Positions 36,999 to 46,079 of a stretch of DNA of 64,000 nt are shown here, piece after piece (the stretch's first letter is position 1; each line of letters begins with the position of its first letter). A program made the position numbers and the translations under genes. The notes below the pieces were generated by a model, which was not told where the DNA came from, made no database searches, and saw nothing but the letters and a program-made list of their open reading frames with translations. The stretch is taken from assembly GCA_035533595.1 (NCBI GenBank), contig DATLTN010000027.1, positions 46,565 through 110,564 on the forward strand. Direction: 5' to 3'. The stretch is from Acidimicrobiales bacterium (GTDB taxonomy: Bacteria > Actinomycetota > Acidimicrobiia > Acidimicrobiales > Bog-793).

Positions 36999-37871
36999 AT
37001 GGCCCGCATCGACGCGCTCGTCGGGCGGGGCTTCTCGCTCTCGTTCGAGCTCTGGCCGCCGCGCACCGAGACGGCGGCGGCGCGCCTCGCGGCGGCCCTC
37101 GAGGGGCTCGCGGTGCTGCAGCCCACCTTCGCCTCGATCACCTACGGCGCCGCCGGCTCGACGCGCGCCCGCACCCACGAGCTCGTCCTCGACCTGCAGC
37201 GCTCGGGGAGGCTCGTCCCGATGGCGCACCTCACCTGCGCCGCGCACACCCGCGCCGAGCTCGCCGCGGCGCTCGGCACCTACGCCGCGGCGGGCGTCGA
37301 GAACGTGCTCGCGCTGCGCGGCGACCCCCCGCTCGACGCGACCGGCACGCTCGCCGAGGGCGAGCTCGCACACGCCGTCGAGCTCGTCGAGCTCGCCAAG
37401 GAGACGGGCGACTTCTGCGTCGCCGTCGCCGCCCACCCCGAGGGCCACCCCGACTCGCCGGACCTCGCGAGCGACCGTCGCCACCTCGCCGCGAAGCTCG
37501 CCGTCGCCGACCTCGCGATCACGCAGTTCTTCTTCGAGCTCGGCGACTACCTCGGCCTCGTCTCGGAGCTCTCGGCGCTCGGCGTTGACAAGCCCGTGCT
37601 ACCGGGTGTGATGCCGATCACCAACGTCCGCACCCTCTCGCGCATGGCCGAGCTCTCGGGCTGCGCCATCCCGGCACACCTCGCCGAGCAGATCGCGGCG
37701 GCCGCCGACCGACCGGACGAGGTCCGCAAGATCGGCGTCGAGGTGGCGACCGAGCTCTGCGGGAAGCTCCTCGGTGAGGGGGTGCCGGGGCTGCACTTCT
37801 ACACGATGAACGAGGCCGCGGCGACCCTCGAGGTATGCGCCAACCTCGGCCTGCCGGGGACGGGGCGCTGA
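36999..37871 (+). CDS. metF: Methylenetetrahydrofolate reductase
   Basis: MetF reduces 5,10-methylene-tetrahydrofolate to 5-methyl-tetrahydrofolate for methionine synthesis. The 290-residue TIM barrel has the N-terminal SFELWPPRTE with the catalytic Glu, FASITYGAAGSTR, PMAHLTCAAHTRAEL, NVLALRGDPP for FAD, ITQFFFELGDYL, LPGVMPITN, and the C-terminal LHFYTMN. Length and order fit the bacterial family. It lies close to folD, which makes its substrate. Confidence 0.93.
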   Translation: MARIDALVGRGFSLSFELWPPRTETAAARLAAALEGLAVLQPTFASITYGAAGSTRARTHELVLDLQRSGRLVPMAHLTCAAHTRAELAAALGTYAAAGVENVLALRGDPPLDATGTLAEGELAHAVELVELAKETGDFCVAVAAHPEGHPDSPDLASDRRHLAAKLAVADLAITQFFFELGDYLGLVSELSALGVDKPVLPGVMPITNVRTLSRMAELSGCAIPAHLAEQIAAAADRPDEVRKIGVEVATELCGKLLGEGVPGLHFYTMNEAAATLEVCANLGLPGTGR

Positions 37872-37926
37872 GCGGCGTGGCGCCCGCCGGGGCCGCGTCG
37901 ATCTGACTGGCCGGCGGGCGAGCCGG

Positions 37927-37932
37927 TAGCCT
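37927..37932 (+). promoter_or_regulatory. -10 box for leaderless mdh transcript
   Basis: TAGCCT lies eight bases before GTG 37941 and is identical to the guaA box. No Shine-Dalgarno sequence is present. Confidence 0.5.
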
Positions 37933-37940
37933 GCTCCCCT

Positions 37941-38933
37941 GTGACGAACACCAAGAGCCCCGCCCAGGTAACCGTCACCGGCGCTGCCGGTCAGATCGGC
38001 TACTCGCTCCTGTTCCGCATCGCCTCCGGGCAGCTGCTCGGCCCCGACCAGCCCATCGTGCTCCGGTTGTTGGAGATCGAGCCGGCGATGAAGGCGCTCG
38101 AGGGCGTGATCATGGAGCTCGACGACTGCGCCTTCCCGCTGCTCAGCGACATCGAGCCGACGACGGACCTCGCGACCGCCTTCTCGGGGACGAACTACGC
38201 GCTGCTCGTCGGCTCGATCCCGCGCAAGGCCGGGATGGAGCGCAAGGACCTGCTCGGCGTGAATGGCGGCATCTTCAAGCCGCAGGGCCGAGCCATCGCC
38301 GCCAACGCCGCCGACGACGTGCGCGTCCTCGTCGTCGGCAACCCCTGCAACACCAACTGCCTGATCGCCCGCAGCAACGCCCCGGAGGTCCCCGAGGAGC
38401 GCTGGTTCGCGATGACCCGCCTCGACGAGAACCGGGCCAAGACCCAGCTCGCGAAGCGAGCCGGCGTGCCGGTCGCGGAGGTCACCAACCTCGCGATCTT
38501 CGGCAACCACTCGGCGACGCAGTTCCCCGACTTCACCAACGCGAAGATCGGCGGCAAGCCCGCCCGCGAGGTGATCGGCGACGAGGCGTGGCTCACCGGC
38601 GAGTTCATCGAGACGGTGCAAAAGCGGGGGGCGGCGATCATCGAGGCGCGCGGCCTCTCCTCGGCGGCCTCGGCGGCGAACGCCGCCGTCGACTCGCTGC
38701 GCTCGGTTGTCTTCCCCACTGCCGAGGGCGACTGGAGCTCGCTCGCCGTCGTCTCGCACGGCGAGTACGGCATCCCCGAGGGGCTGCAGTTCGGTTTCCC
38801 GGTCCGCTCGGACGGGAAGGGCGTGGAGATCGTCGAGGGCCTCAGCCACGACGACTTCGCGACCGAGCGCATCCGCATCACGACCGAGGAGCTGCTGGCC
38901 GAGCGCGCCGACGTCGAGGAACTGCTCGGCTGA
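37941..38933 (+). CDS. mdh: Malate dehydrogenase (NAD-dependent)
   Basis: Mdh oxidises malate to oxaloacetate in the TCA cycle. The 330-residue protein has the NAD fold [17 protein letters not shown], substrate-binding [30 protein letters not shown], and the catalytic-His segment [13 protein letters not shown]. This is the cytosolic-MDH-like form common in actinobacteria. It is a single gene with its own start signal. sucCD and sdhCAB are in the same window. Confidence 0.95.
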   Translation: MTNTKSPAQVTVTGAAGQIGYSLLFRIASGQLLGPDQPIVLRLLEIEPAMKALEGVIMELDDCAFPLLSDIEPTTDLATAFSGTNYALLVGSIPRKAGMERKDLLGVNGGIFKPQGRAIAANAADDVRVLVVGNPCNTNCLIARSNAPEVPEERWFAMTRLDENRAKTQLAKRAGVPVAEVTNLAIFGNHSATQFPDFTNAKIGGKPAREVIGDEAWLTGEFIETVQKRGAAIIEARGLSSAASAANAAVDSLRSVVFPTAEGDWSSLAVVSHGEYGIPEGLQFGFPVRSDGKGVEIVEGLSHDDFATERIRITTEELLAERADVEELLG

Positions 38934-38988
38934 GCACCGGCCGGCGGCCGCCGCGCGGTGGTCGCCACTCATTTGAGAAGGAGGGGCG

Positions 38989-40182
38989 ATGACCGCACCG
39001 CTTGAGGGCATCCGCGTCGTCGAGGTCGGGAACTTCCTCGCCGCACCCTACGCCACGATGCAGCTCGCCGACCTCGGCGCAGACGTCGTGAAGATCGAGC
39101 GCCCCGGTTCGGGCGACCTCGTGCGCTCGACCGGGCCCTTCCTCGACGGCGAGTCCTCGCCGTTCATCCGCATCAACCGCAACAAGCGCTCGCTCGCCCT
39201 GGACCTAAAGGCCCCCGAGGGCCGGGAGCTCTTCCTCAAGCTCGCGGCCGCCGCCGACATCATCGTGGAGAACCTCTCGCCCGGCTCGATGGCCGGCCTC
39301 GGCCTCACCTACGAGACGCTCTCGGCCGAGCACCCCGAGCTCATCTACGTCGCCGCCTCCGGTTGGGGGCAGGACGGCCCCTACTCGCAGATGTCCGGAC
39401 TCGACATCATCGTGCAGGGGATGTCGGGGATCATGAGCATCACCGGCGAGGCCGACGGCCCGCCGGTGAAGGTCGGCGTGCCGATTACCGACCTCACCTG
39501 CGCCCTCTACGCCGCGCTCGCCGCAGTGACCGCGCTGCACGTCCGCAACGCGACAGGGCGCGGCCAGTTCATCGACGTCAGTCTGCTCGAGTCGGGCGTC
39601 TCGCTCGCGATCTGGGAGGCAGGGGAGTACTTCGCCACCGGCAAGGTGCACGGCCGCCTCGGCACCGCGCACCAGGCCTCCACCCCCTACCAGGCGATCC
39701 GCGCCTCGGACGGCGAGTTCTGCATCGGGGCGCCCTCGGCGCCGACCTTCGCCGCGCTGTGCCGGGTGCTCGGCCGTCCCGAGCTCGTCGAGGACGAGCG
39801 CTTCATCGACAACCCGCACCGCTTCGCCAACCGCCCGGCGCTCATCGAGGAGCTCGAGAAGGTGACGACGACCAAGCCGCGCAGCCACTGGGTGCCGCTG
39901 CTCACCGAGGCGGGGGTCCCGAGCGGGCCGATCAAGAGCTTCCCCGAGGTCTTCAACGACGAGCACCTCGAGTTCCGCGAGTTCTTCCAGGACGCCCCGC
40001 ACGCGACCCTCGGGCCGACCCGCCAGATGGTCTCGCCGCTGCACTTCTCCGAGACCAAGACGGTGATGGAGCGCTCCGGGCCGCGCCTCGGCGAGCACAC
40101 CGCCGAGGTCCTCGGCGAGCTCGGCCTCGCGCCGGCCGAGATCGACCGGCTGCTCGCCGAGAAGGTCGTCGCCCTCCCGTGA
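38989..40182 (+). CDS. CaiB/BaiF family (class III) CoA-transferase
   Basis: Class III CoA-transferases move CoA between carboxylic acids through an aspartyl anhydride. The 397-residue protein begins LEGIRVVEVGNFLAAPYATMQLADLGADVVKIERPG, the family N-terminus. GRGQFIDVSLLESGVSL carries the candidate catalytic Asp, and GWGQDGPYSQMSGLDII is the usual nucleotide loop. ATG 38989 follows GAAGGAGG. The stop overlaps the crotonase GTG, so the two genes form an operon; the acid substrate is unknown. Confidence 0.92.
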   Translation: MTAPLEGIRVVEVGNFLAAPYATMQLADLGADVVKIERPGSGDLVRSTGPFLDGESSPFIRINRNKRSLALDLKAPEGRELFLKLAAAADIIVENLSPGSMAGLGLTYETLSAEHPELIYVAASGWGQDGPYSQMSGLDIIVQGMSGIMSITGEADGPPVKVGVPITDLTCALYAALAAVTALHVRNATGRGQFIDVSLLESGVSLAIWEAGEYFATGKVHGRLGTAHQASTPYQAIRASDGEFCIGAPSAPTFAALCRVLGRPELVEDERFIDNPHRFANRPALIEELEKVTTTKPRSHWVPLLTEAGVPSGPIKSFPEVFNDEHLEFREFFQDAPHATLGPTRQMVSPLHFSETKTVMERSGPRLGEHTAEVLGELGLAPAEIDRLLAEKVVALP

Positions 40183-40964
40183 GCGCCGAGGAGGACCTCC
40201 TCTTCGAGGTGCGCGAGGGCGTCGGCTACCTGACCTTCAACCGCCCCGAGGCCCGCAATGCCCTCACCTTCGAGATGTACGAGCGCCTCGCGACGCTCTG
40301 CGCGGGGGGCGCCGAGGAGGCGGGCGCGAAGGTGATCATCCTCACCGGCGCCGGCGACCAGGCCTTCGCCTCGGGGACCGACATCTCGCAGTTCCTCAAC
40401 TTCCACACCGAGGAGGACGTCCTCGGCTACGAGCACAAGATGTCGGCGGTGCTGAACGCCGTCGAGGACTGCCCGCTGCCGACGATCGCCGCGCTGCGCG
40501 GCGCCTGCACCGGCGGGGGAGCCGCGATCGCCGCCTCCTGCGACCTGCGCATCGGCGCGCCCTCGCAGCGCTTCGGGGTGCCGATCGCCCGCACCCTCGG
40601 CAACTGCCTCTCCCCCGACAACTACGCGCGCATGATGAACCTGCTCGGCATGTCGCGCCTCAAGGAGATCCTCTTCACGGCGCGCCTCGTCGGCGCCGAG
40701 GAGTCGCTCGCCATCGGCTGGCTGCACGAGCTCGTCGCCACCGAGGAGGAGCTCTTGCCGCGCGCCACCGAGCTCGCCGCGCGCATCGCCGGCTACGCGC
40801 CGATCACGCTGCGGGTCTCCAAGACGGCGATGAAGCGGATCCGCGACGCCGTCGACCCCGGCGACGGCAAGGACCTCGTCCTCGCCGCCTACCTCTCCGA
40901 GGACTTCAAGGAGGGTGTCAACGCCTTCCTCGAGAAGCGTCCGGCGGCCTGGAAGGGGCGTTAG
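40179..40964 (+). CDS. Enoyl-CoA hydratase/isomerase (crotonase) family protein lacking the usual glutamates
   Basis: The 261-residue protein has the crotonase fold: VGYLTFNRPEARNALTFEM, the oxyanion-hole segments ASGTDISQF and TGGGAAIAASCD, and a C-terminal trimerisation helix. The two catalytic glutamates of enoyl-CoA hydratase are missing: the first is Ala in GGGAAIA, and the second is replaced in RFGVPIARTLGNC. It is therefore unlikely to be a simple hydratase; isomerase, lyase or thioesterase chemistry is possible. GTG 40179 overlaps the CoA-transferase stop. Confidence 0.88.
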   Translation: MSAEEDLLFEVREGVGYLTFNRPEARNALTFEMYERLATLCAGGAEEAGAKVIILTGAGDQAFASGTDISQFLNFHTEEDVLGYEHKMSAVLNAVEDCPLPTIAALRGACTGGGAAIAASCDLRIGAPSQRFGVPIARTLGNCLSPDNYARMMNLLGMSRLKEILFTARLVGAEESLAIGWLHELVATEEELLPRATELAARIAGYAPITLRVSKTAMKRIRDAVDPGDGKDLVLAAYLSEDFKEGVNAFLEKRPAAWKGR

Positions 40965-40998
40965 CCCCTCCTCCCGCCGGCACCTGAAAGGAGCGGCC

Positions 40999-41703
40999 GT
41001 GCCGCGAGTCTGGGAAGCGTTCCTCACCGAGCAGGACAAGCAGGCGATCGCCCTCCGCCCGCGCCGCGACCGGCACGTCCTCGAGCGCGCCGAGCGGGTC
41101 TGCCTGCTGTTGATCGACAACTACCGCGCCGTCTACGGCGACCGGCCGCTGCCGATCCTGGAGGCGATCGAGGAGTGGCCGGGGGCCTGCGGCCTCGTCG
41201 CCTGGGAGTCGATCGCGCCGACGCAGCGCCTGCTCGCGGCGGCGCGCGCCGCGGGGGTGCTCGTCGTCTACTCGGCGGGGGCGACCGACGTCGAGGGCCT
41301 CGCCGGCCAGCACGTGCGCGCCGCCGAGGGGCCGAACGACTCGGCCGAGGTCCGTTACGCGATCATCCCCGAGCTCGCGCCCGCGCCCGGCGAGTGGGTG
41401 GTGAAGAAGGTCACCTCGAGCGCCTTCTCCCAGACCCCGCTGCTCGGCCACCTGATCGCCAACCGTATCGACACCCTGATCGTCGTCGGCGAGTCGACGA
41501 GCGGCTGCGTGCGGGCCTCGGTCGTCGACGCCGCCCAGTACCAGCTGAACGTGGTCGTCGCCGAGGAGTGCGTCTTTGACCGCCACGAGGCGACGCACGC
41601 CATCAACCTCTTCGACCTGCACCAGAAGTTCGCGGACGTCCTCCCCGTCGCCGAGGTCCTCGACTGGATCTCGGCGCGCACCCCCGCCCCGGCGACCGTC
41701 TGA
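40999..41703 (+). CDS. Isochorismatase-like cysteine hydrolase
   Basis: The 234-residue protein has the isochorismatase/N-carbamoylsarcosine-amidase fold. The candidate triad is Asp in LLLIDNYRAV, Lys in EWVVKKVTSSAF, and the nucleophile Cys170 in VGESTSGCVRAS. Such enzymes hydrolyse amide or ureido bonds. I chose GTG 40999, preceded by GAAAGGAG; the frame opens at 40915 inside the crotonase gene. It lies 34 bases after the crotonase, so a shared pathway on a CoA-linked, nitrogen-containing compound is plausible but unproven. Confidence 0.85.
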   Translation: MPRVWEAFLTEQDKQAIALRPRRDRHVLERAERVCLLLIDNYRAVYGDRPLPILEAIEEWPGACGLVAWESIAPTQRLLAAARAAGVLVVYSAGATDVEGLAGQHVRAAEGPNDSAEVRYAIIPELAPAPGEWVVKKVTSSAFSQTPLLGHLIANRIDTLIVVGESTSGCVRASVVDAAQYQLNVVVAEECVFDRHEATHAINLFDLHQKFADVLPVAEVLDWISARTPAPATV

Positions 41704-41709
41704 GGTCAG

Positions 41710-42705
41710 CTAGCCGCCCGCCAGCTGCGCGGCGCCGCAGTAGCCCCAGCCCTCGAGCGTTTCGCGCAGCCCGGGCGCGGTGCCGCCGAAGGCGGCGACG
41801 CTCCGGAAGGGGCTGTAAGGCCACGTCGCGTCGGTGAAGGCGCCCTCCCGGTAGAGGGCGAGGTAGCGCTGCCACGCCGTGCGGCCACTTCCGAGGCGGC
41901 ACTCGTCGGCGAGCCAGGCGTCGAGCGCGGTGCGGCGCCCGAGGTTGTGCTTCTCGTCCGTCGCGAGCAGGTAGTAGCTCCACAGCTTGTCGGCGTCGGC
42001 CCGCAGCACCGCCGGCGCTCCCCGCGAGCGGTCGACGAGCCTGCCGTCGACCAGCGCCTGCACCGTGACCGGCCAGATGCTGTCGGCGAAATCGGCTTCG
42101 AAGTAGGAGAAGCGGTCGTCGCCGCCGACGAGGTAGAGGGCGCCCCCCACCCACTCCAGGCGGAAGCCCGGGTTCCCGAAGCTCACCACCGAGCTCGCGA
42201 GTCGCCCCTTCGCGCCGCGGAAGACGACCGTGGCCTCCTCGCAGCAGTGCGCCCCGCCGGACCACCAGCCGGCGAGGGCGACGGGGCCCGCGCTCCCCGC
42301 GAGCGCGCCGATGCAGACGACGCCGCTCGTGCCGGGGGCGTGCAATGTGGTGAGCTCCTCGCCGTAGGTGGCGCCGAATCGGCCGTCGGGGAGGAGGGTG
42401 AGGCGGACGGAGTGTCCGTCGGCGTCCGACACGGTGAAGGTCGCGCGCGGCGCCTGCAGTGTCCGCGCGGGAGCCGACGCCGAGAGCCCCGCCTTCCAGC
42501 CGGCGTTCCCGACGCTGGCGCGGACCCGTCCGCTGACGAAGCCGAACGCTGCGGAATCCTCGACCTTCGCCGCGCCGCCCGGCCCCGAGCAGCGCATCGG
42601 CGCGGCGGCGGGGCCGCCACTCGGCGGGGCGAGGAGCTCGTTCGCGCCGACACCCGCCCCGATCGCGACCAGCGCCGCGGCGACGACGGGGAGAAAGGCG
42701 CGCAC
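41710..42705 (-). CDS. Exported protein of unknown function
   Basis: The 331-residue protein has an N-terminal hydrophobic segment (FLPVVAAALVAIGAGVGAN) that looks like a signal peptide or anchor, then an Ala/Pro/Gly linker. The mature part has a beta-rich first half with ATFTVSDADGHSVRLTLLPDGR and a helical second half with Trp/Tyr-rich segments (LWSYYLLATDEKHNLGRRTALDAWLADECRLG). Several cysteines (GAHCCEEA, ADECRLG, GWGYCGAA) could form disulfides outside the cell. I do not recognise a family. GTG at 42705 is preceded by a CACAAT-like -10. Confidence 0.6.
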   Translation of the reverse strand: MRAFLPVVAAALVAIGAGVGANELLAPPSGGPAAAPMRCSGPGGAAKVEDSAAFGFVSGRVRASVGNAGWKAGLSASAPARTLQAPRATFTVSDADGHSVRLTLLPDGRFGATYGEELTTLHAPGTSGVVCIGALAGSAGPVALAGWWSGGAHCCEEATVVFRGAKGRLASSVVSFGNPGFRLEWVGGALYLVGGDDRFSYFEADFADSIWPVTVQALVDGRLVDRSRGAPAVLRADADKLWSYYLLATDEKHNLGRRTALDAWLADECRLGSGRTAWQRYLALYREGAFTDATWPYSPFRSVAAFGGTAPGLRETLEGWGYCGAAQLAGG

Positions 42706-42751
42706 CGTGGCAATTGTGACCCCGCGCGCCAGTGCGCGCCGGCCGGAGCGG

Positions 42752-43006
42752 TCAGCTCGCGGCGACCGCTCGCCGCCGGAGCGGCGGCACCGTGCTCGGG
42801 GGCCGCTGACGGGGCGGCAGCGCTTCGAGCAGCAGCGCCGTCGCCCGGGTGACCGCGGCGACGGCGACCTCGAAGGCCTCCTCGCTCGCCTTGGAGGTCG
42901 ACTGGACCCCGCTCACCTTGCGGCAGTACTGGCGCGCCGCGGCTTCGATCTCTTGTGGGGTCGCGCTCGGCTCGAGGCCACGCAGGGTGGTGATGTTCCG
43001 GCACAT
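42752..43006 (-). CDS. DUF2277 family small protein
   Basis: The 84-residue protein opens MCRNITTLRGLEPSATPQEIEAAARQY, the DUF2277 signature, with KVSGVQSTSKASEEAFE following. The function of the family is unknown. A basic tail (PPLRRRAVAAS) closes it. On the minus strand a TAGCCT box at 43014-43019 lies seven bases before the ATG, so it is probably transcribed as its own leaderless mRNA and not read through from sdh. Confidence 0.88.
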   Translation of the reverse strand: MCRNITTLRGLEPSATPQEIEAAARQYCRKVSGVQSTSKASEEAFEVAVAAVTRATALLLEALPPRQRPPSTVPPLRRRAVAAS

Positions 43007-43013
43007 GGCCGCG

Positions 43014-43019
43014 AGGCTA
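43014..43019 (-). promoter_or_regulatory. -10 box for leaderless DUF2277 gene
   Basis: Read on the minus strand this is TAGCCT, seven bases before the ATG at 43006. Confidence 0.45.
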
Positions 43020-43041
43020 CGCCCGGCGGCCCGCTGGTGTC

Positions 43042-43410
43042 TCAGCCCCCGGCGAGGGCGGCGGCGAGGGCGGCGAGCTCCTTGTCGGCGGCGACGAGGC
43101 GCTGCACGTCGCCTTCGATCTTCACCGACCCCGCGGAGAGCTCCTCGGCGATCGGTGCCCCCCCGGCGAGGCGGCGGGCGGTCTCGGCGGACTCGACCAG
43201 CACCACCTCGGGTCGTCCCTCCTCGCCCTCGACGAGCGCCCCGGGCGCGCCGGCGCCGAGGACGACGGTGAAGCGGAGCAGCGTCCCGCCGTCCTCGTCG
43301 GTGACGCGCAGCCCGAGGCGGAGTGCGGGCGTGCCGGCCTCGCCGACGCGCTGGCCGGCGAGCCGCTCCGCGAGCTCGCTCCGCCAGGCCTCGCTGAGCG
43401 GCTCGCTCAA
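43042..43410 (-). CDS. SCP2-like sterol-carrier-domain protein, end of sdh operon
   Basis: The TTG at 43410 overlaps the sdhB stop (TTGA) and gives 122 residues; the frame is open further upstream across sdhB and that part is not coding. The order of strands (LRLGLRVTDEDGGTLLRFTV) followed by VVLVESAETARRLAGG and then LSAGSVKIEGDVQRLVAADKEL matches SCP2/sterol-binding domains, which bind hydrophobic ligands. Its coupling to succinate dehydrogenase is unusual; a lipid or quinone link is speculation. Confidence 0.55.
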   Translation of the reverse strand: MSEPLSEAWRSELAERLAGQRVGEAGTPALRLGLRVTDEDGGTLLRFTVVLGAGAPGALVEGEEGRPEVVLVESAETARRLAGGAPIAEELSAGSVKIEGDVQRLVAADKELAALAAALAGG

Positions 43411-44270
43411 CTGCCGCCGGGCGCCGCCGCGGCCCGGTCGATCACCTCGCCGGAGGCCTGCTCGGAGGCGAACGCCGCCGCCGTCGCGGCGGGCATCGGC
43501 TCGGGGCGCTTTCGCAGCTTGCGGCCGAGCCACGCGACGGGGTCGTACTTCGCGTCGACGACCCGCTCCTTCAGCGGGATGATCGCGTTGTCGGTGATGT
43601 GGATGTGCTCGGGGCAGACCTCGGTGCAGCACTTGGTGATGTTGCAGAGGCCGATGCCGAAGTCCTCCGAGACCATCAGCCGGCGGTCGATCGTGTCGAG
43701 GGGGTGCATCTCGAGCTCGGCGAGGCGGGCGAAGAAACGCGGCCCGGCGAAGTTCGCCTTGTTCTCCTCGTGGTCACGGATCACGTGGCAGACGTTCTGG
43801 CAGAGGAAGCACTCGATGCACTTGCGGAACTCCTGGCCGCGGTCGACGTCGATCTGCGCCATCCGGTAGGTGCCGTCGGCCTCGCGCGGGCCGGGCTGGA
43901 AGGGGGGGATGCGCCGCGCCACTGCGTAGTTGAAGGAGACGTCGGTGACGAGGTCCTTCATCACCGGGAAGCCGCGCAGCGGCGAGACCGTGATCGGCTT
44001 GGCGACCGGCAGCGTGCTCATCCGGGTCATGCACATGAGGCGGGGCTGGCCGTTGATCTCGGCCGAGCAGGAGCCGCACTTGCCGGCCTTGCAGTTCCAG
44101 CGCACGGCGAGGTCCGGTGCCTGCTCGGCCTGCACGCGGTGGATGACGTCGAGGACGACCTCGCCCTCCAGCGCCGGGAGGACGTGGTCCTTGAACTCGC
44201 CGCCCTCCGCGTCACCGTGCCAGATGCGCATGGTGATACTCGCGGGCGGTGCCGCGGCCTCGGTGGTCAT
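43407..44270 (-). CDS. sdhB: Succinate dehydrogenase/fumarate reductase iron-sulfur subunit
   Basis: This subunit passes electrons from flavin to quinone. The 287-residue protein has the [2Fe-2S] domain (CKAGKCGSCSAEI) and the C-terminal ferredoxin domain with CIECFLCQNVC and CNITKCCTEVCPE for the [4Fe-4S] and [3Fe-4S] clusters. Its ATG shares a base with the sdhA stop. The C-terminal 40 residues (LRKRPEPMPAATAAA) extend past the usual end. Order sdhC-sdhA-sdhB resembles Sdh1 of mycobacteria. Confidence 0.94.
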   Translation of the reverse strand: MTTEAAAPPASITMRIWHGDAEGGEFKDHVLPALEGEVVLDVIHRVQAEQAPDLAVRWNCKAGKCGSCSAEINGQPRLMCMTRMSTLPVAKPITVSPLRGFPVMKDLVTDVSFNYAVARRIPPFQPGPREADGTYRMAQIDVDRGQEFRKCIECFLCQNVCHVIRDHEENKANFAGPRFFARLAELEMHPLDTIDRRLMVSEDFGIGLCNITKCCTEVCPEHIHITDNAIIPLKERVVDAKYDPVAWLGRKLRKRPEPMPAATAAAFASEQASGEVIDRAAAAPGGS

Positions 44271-46069
44271 CAGTGGGCCTCCTCGAAGAGGTGCTTGAGC
44301 TCGTCGGGCATGGGGGCGATCGGCTCCCGGCGAAGGGTGACGGTGCCGTCGCGGAACGAGGTCGTCATGTTCACCGTGCCGAGGTGCTCGTCGGGGAGGG
44401 GGAAGTCCTCGCGGGTGTGGCCGCCGCGGCTCTCGGTTCGCTCGATCGCGGAGAGCGTCGTGCAGCGGGCGATCGAAAGCATCGACTCGAGGTCGAGGGC
44501 GAGGTGCCAGCCGGGGTTGAACTGGCGGTGGCCGTCGACGCCGATGCCCGGCAGCTTCTCGTCGTACTCGCCGAGCTTTTCGCGTGCCGCGACGAGCTCG
44601 GACTCGGTGCGGATGATTCCGACGAGGTCCTGCATCGTGTCCTGCAGCTCGTGGTGGAGCGAGTAGGGGTTCTGCTCGGACTCGTGCTCGAAGTAGCTGA
44701 GCGCGTTGCGGCAGATCTCGTCCACCTCGGCCTCGGAGGCGACGGCGTCACCGGAGACCGACTTCGCGTGCTCCGCGGCGTACAGGCCGGCGCGCCGGCC
44801 GAAGACGAGCAGGTCCGAGAGCGAGTTGCCACCGAGGCGGTTGGCGCCGTGCATCCCGCCGGCGACCTCGCCGGCGGCGAACAGGCCGGGCACCGTCGTC
44901 TGCGCGGTGTCGGCCTCGACCTTCACGCCGCCCATGATGTAGTGCAGCGTCGGCCCGATCTCCATCGCGTCGGTGGTGATGTCCACGTCGGCGAGCTCCT
45001 TGAACTGGTGGTACATCGAGGGCAGCCGGCGCTGGATGTACTCGGGGGTGCGCCGCGAGGCGATGTCGAGGTAGATGCCGCCGTGCGGGCTGCCCCGCCC
45101 CGCCTTCACCTCGGAGTTGATGGCGCGAGCGACCTCATCGCGGGGGAGGAGCTCCGGTGGGCGGCGGAAGTCCCGCTTGTTGTCGTACCACTGGTCGGCC
45201 TCCTCGATGGAGTCCGAGGTCTCGGCCTTGAAGTAGTCCGTGATGTAGCGGAACATGAAGCGCTCGTCGTCGATGTTCTTCAGCACGCCGCCATCACCGC
45301 GCACGCCCTCGGTGACGAGCAGTCCGCGCGCCGAGGGGGGCCAGATCATCCCGGTCGGGTGGAACTGCACGCACTCCATGTCGATGAGGTCCGCCCCCGC
45401 CCAGAGGGCGAGCGCGTGGCCGTCGGCCGTCGACTCCCACGAGTTGGAGGTGAACTTCCAGATCTTGCCGACGCCGCCCGCCGCGAGCACGATCGCCTTC
45501 GCATTGAAGACGACGAACTTCCCGGTCTCGCGCCACAGCCCGACGGCACCGCTGATCGCGCCGTCGGCGTTCTTCAGGAGGCGGATGATCTTGCACTCCA
45601 TGAAGACCTCGATGCCCTTCGCGACGGCGCGGTGCTGCACCGTGCGCAGGAGCTCGAGGCCGGTGCGGTCGCCGACGTGCGCGAGGCGCGCGTAGCGGTG
45701 ACCGCCGAAGTCGCGCTGCAGGATGCGGCCGTCGGGGGTGCGGTCGAACAGCGCCCCCCACTCCTCGAGCTCGAGGACCCGGTCGGGTGCCTCCTGCGCG
45801 TGGATCTGCGCCATCCGCCAGTTGTTCAGCATCTTGCCGCCGCGCATCGTGTCGCGGAAGTGGACCTCCCAGTTGTCCTCCGGCCAGACGTTGCCGAGCG
45901 CGGCGGCGACGCCGCCCTCGGCCATCACCGTGTGCGCCTTGCCGAGGAGCGACTTGCAGACGACGGCCGTGCGACAGCCCGCCGCGCTCGCCTCCACCGC
46001 GGCGCGCAGACCGGCGCCACCGGCGCCGATGATCAGGACATCGATGGTGTGGGTCTCGTACTCAGCCAT
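44270..46069 (-). CDS. sdhA: Succinate dehydrogenase/fumarate reductase flavoprotein subunit
   Basis: SdhA oxidises succinate to fumarate with covalent FAD. The 599-residue protein has the FAD-binding GAGGAGLRAAVEASAAG, KSLLGKAHTVMAEGG, the active-site QFHPTGMIWP region, GEVAGGMHGANRLGGNSL, and the C-terminal ESRGGHTREDFP. The order and length are standard. It lies ten bases after sdhC and is followed by sdhB. Confidence 0.95.
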   Translation of the reverse strand: MAEYETHTIDVLIIGAGGAGLRAAVEASAAGCRTAVVCKSLLGKAHTVMAEGGVAAALGNVWPEDNWEVHFRDTMRGGKMLNNWRMAQIHAQEAPDRVLELEEWGALFDRTPDGRILQRDFGGHRYARLAHVGDRTGLELLRTVQHRAVAKGIEVFMECKIIRLLKNADGAISGAVGLWRETGKFVVFNAKAIVLAAGGVGKIWKFTSNSWESTADGHALALWAGADLIDMECVQFHPTGMIWPPSARGLLVTEGVRGDGGVLKNIDDERFMFRYITDYFKAETSDSIEEADQWYDNKRDFRRPPELLPRDEVARAINSEVKAGRGSPHGGIYLDIASRRTPEYIQRRLPSMYHQFKELADVDITTDAMEIGPTLHYIMGGVKVEADTAQTTVPGLFAAGEVAGGMHGANRLGGNSLSDLLVFGRRAGLYAAEHAKSVSGDAVASEAEVDEICRNALSYFEHESEQNPYSLHHELQDTMQDLVGIIRTESELVAAREKLGEYDEKLPGIGVDGHRQFNPGWHLALDLESMLSIARCTTLSAIERTESRGGHTREDFPLPDEHLGTVNMTTSFRDGTVTLRREPIAPMPDELKHLFEEAH

Positions 46070-46079
46070 GGCAGGGTCC

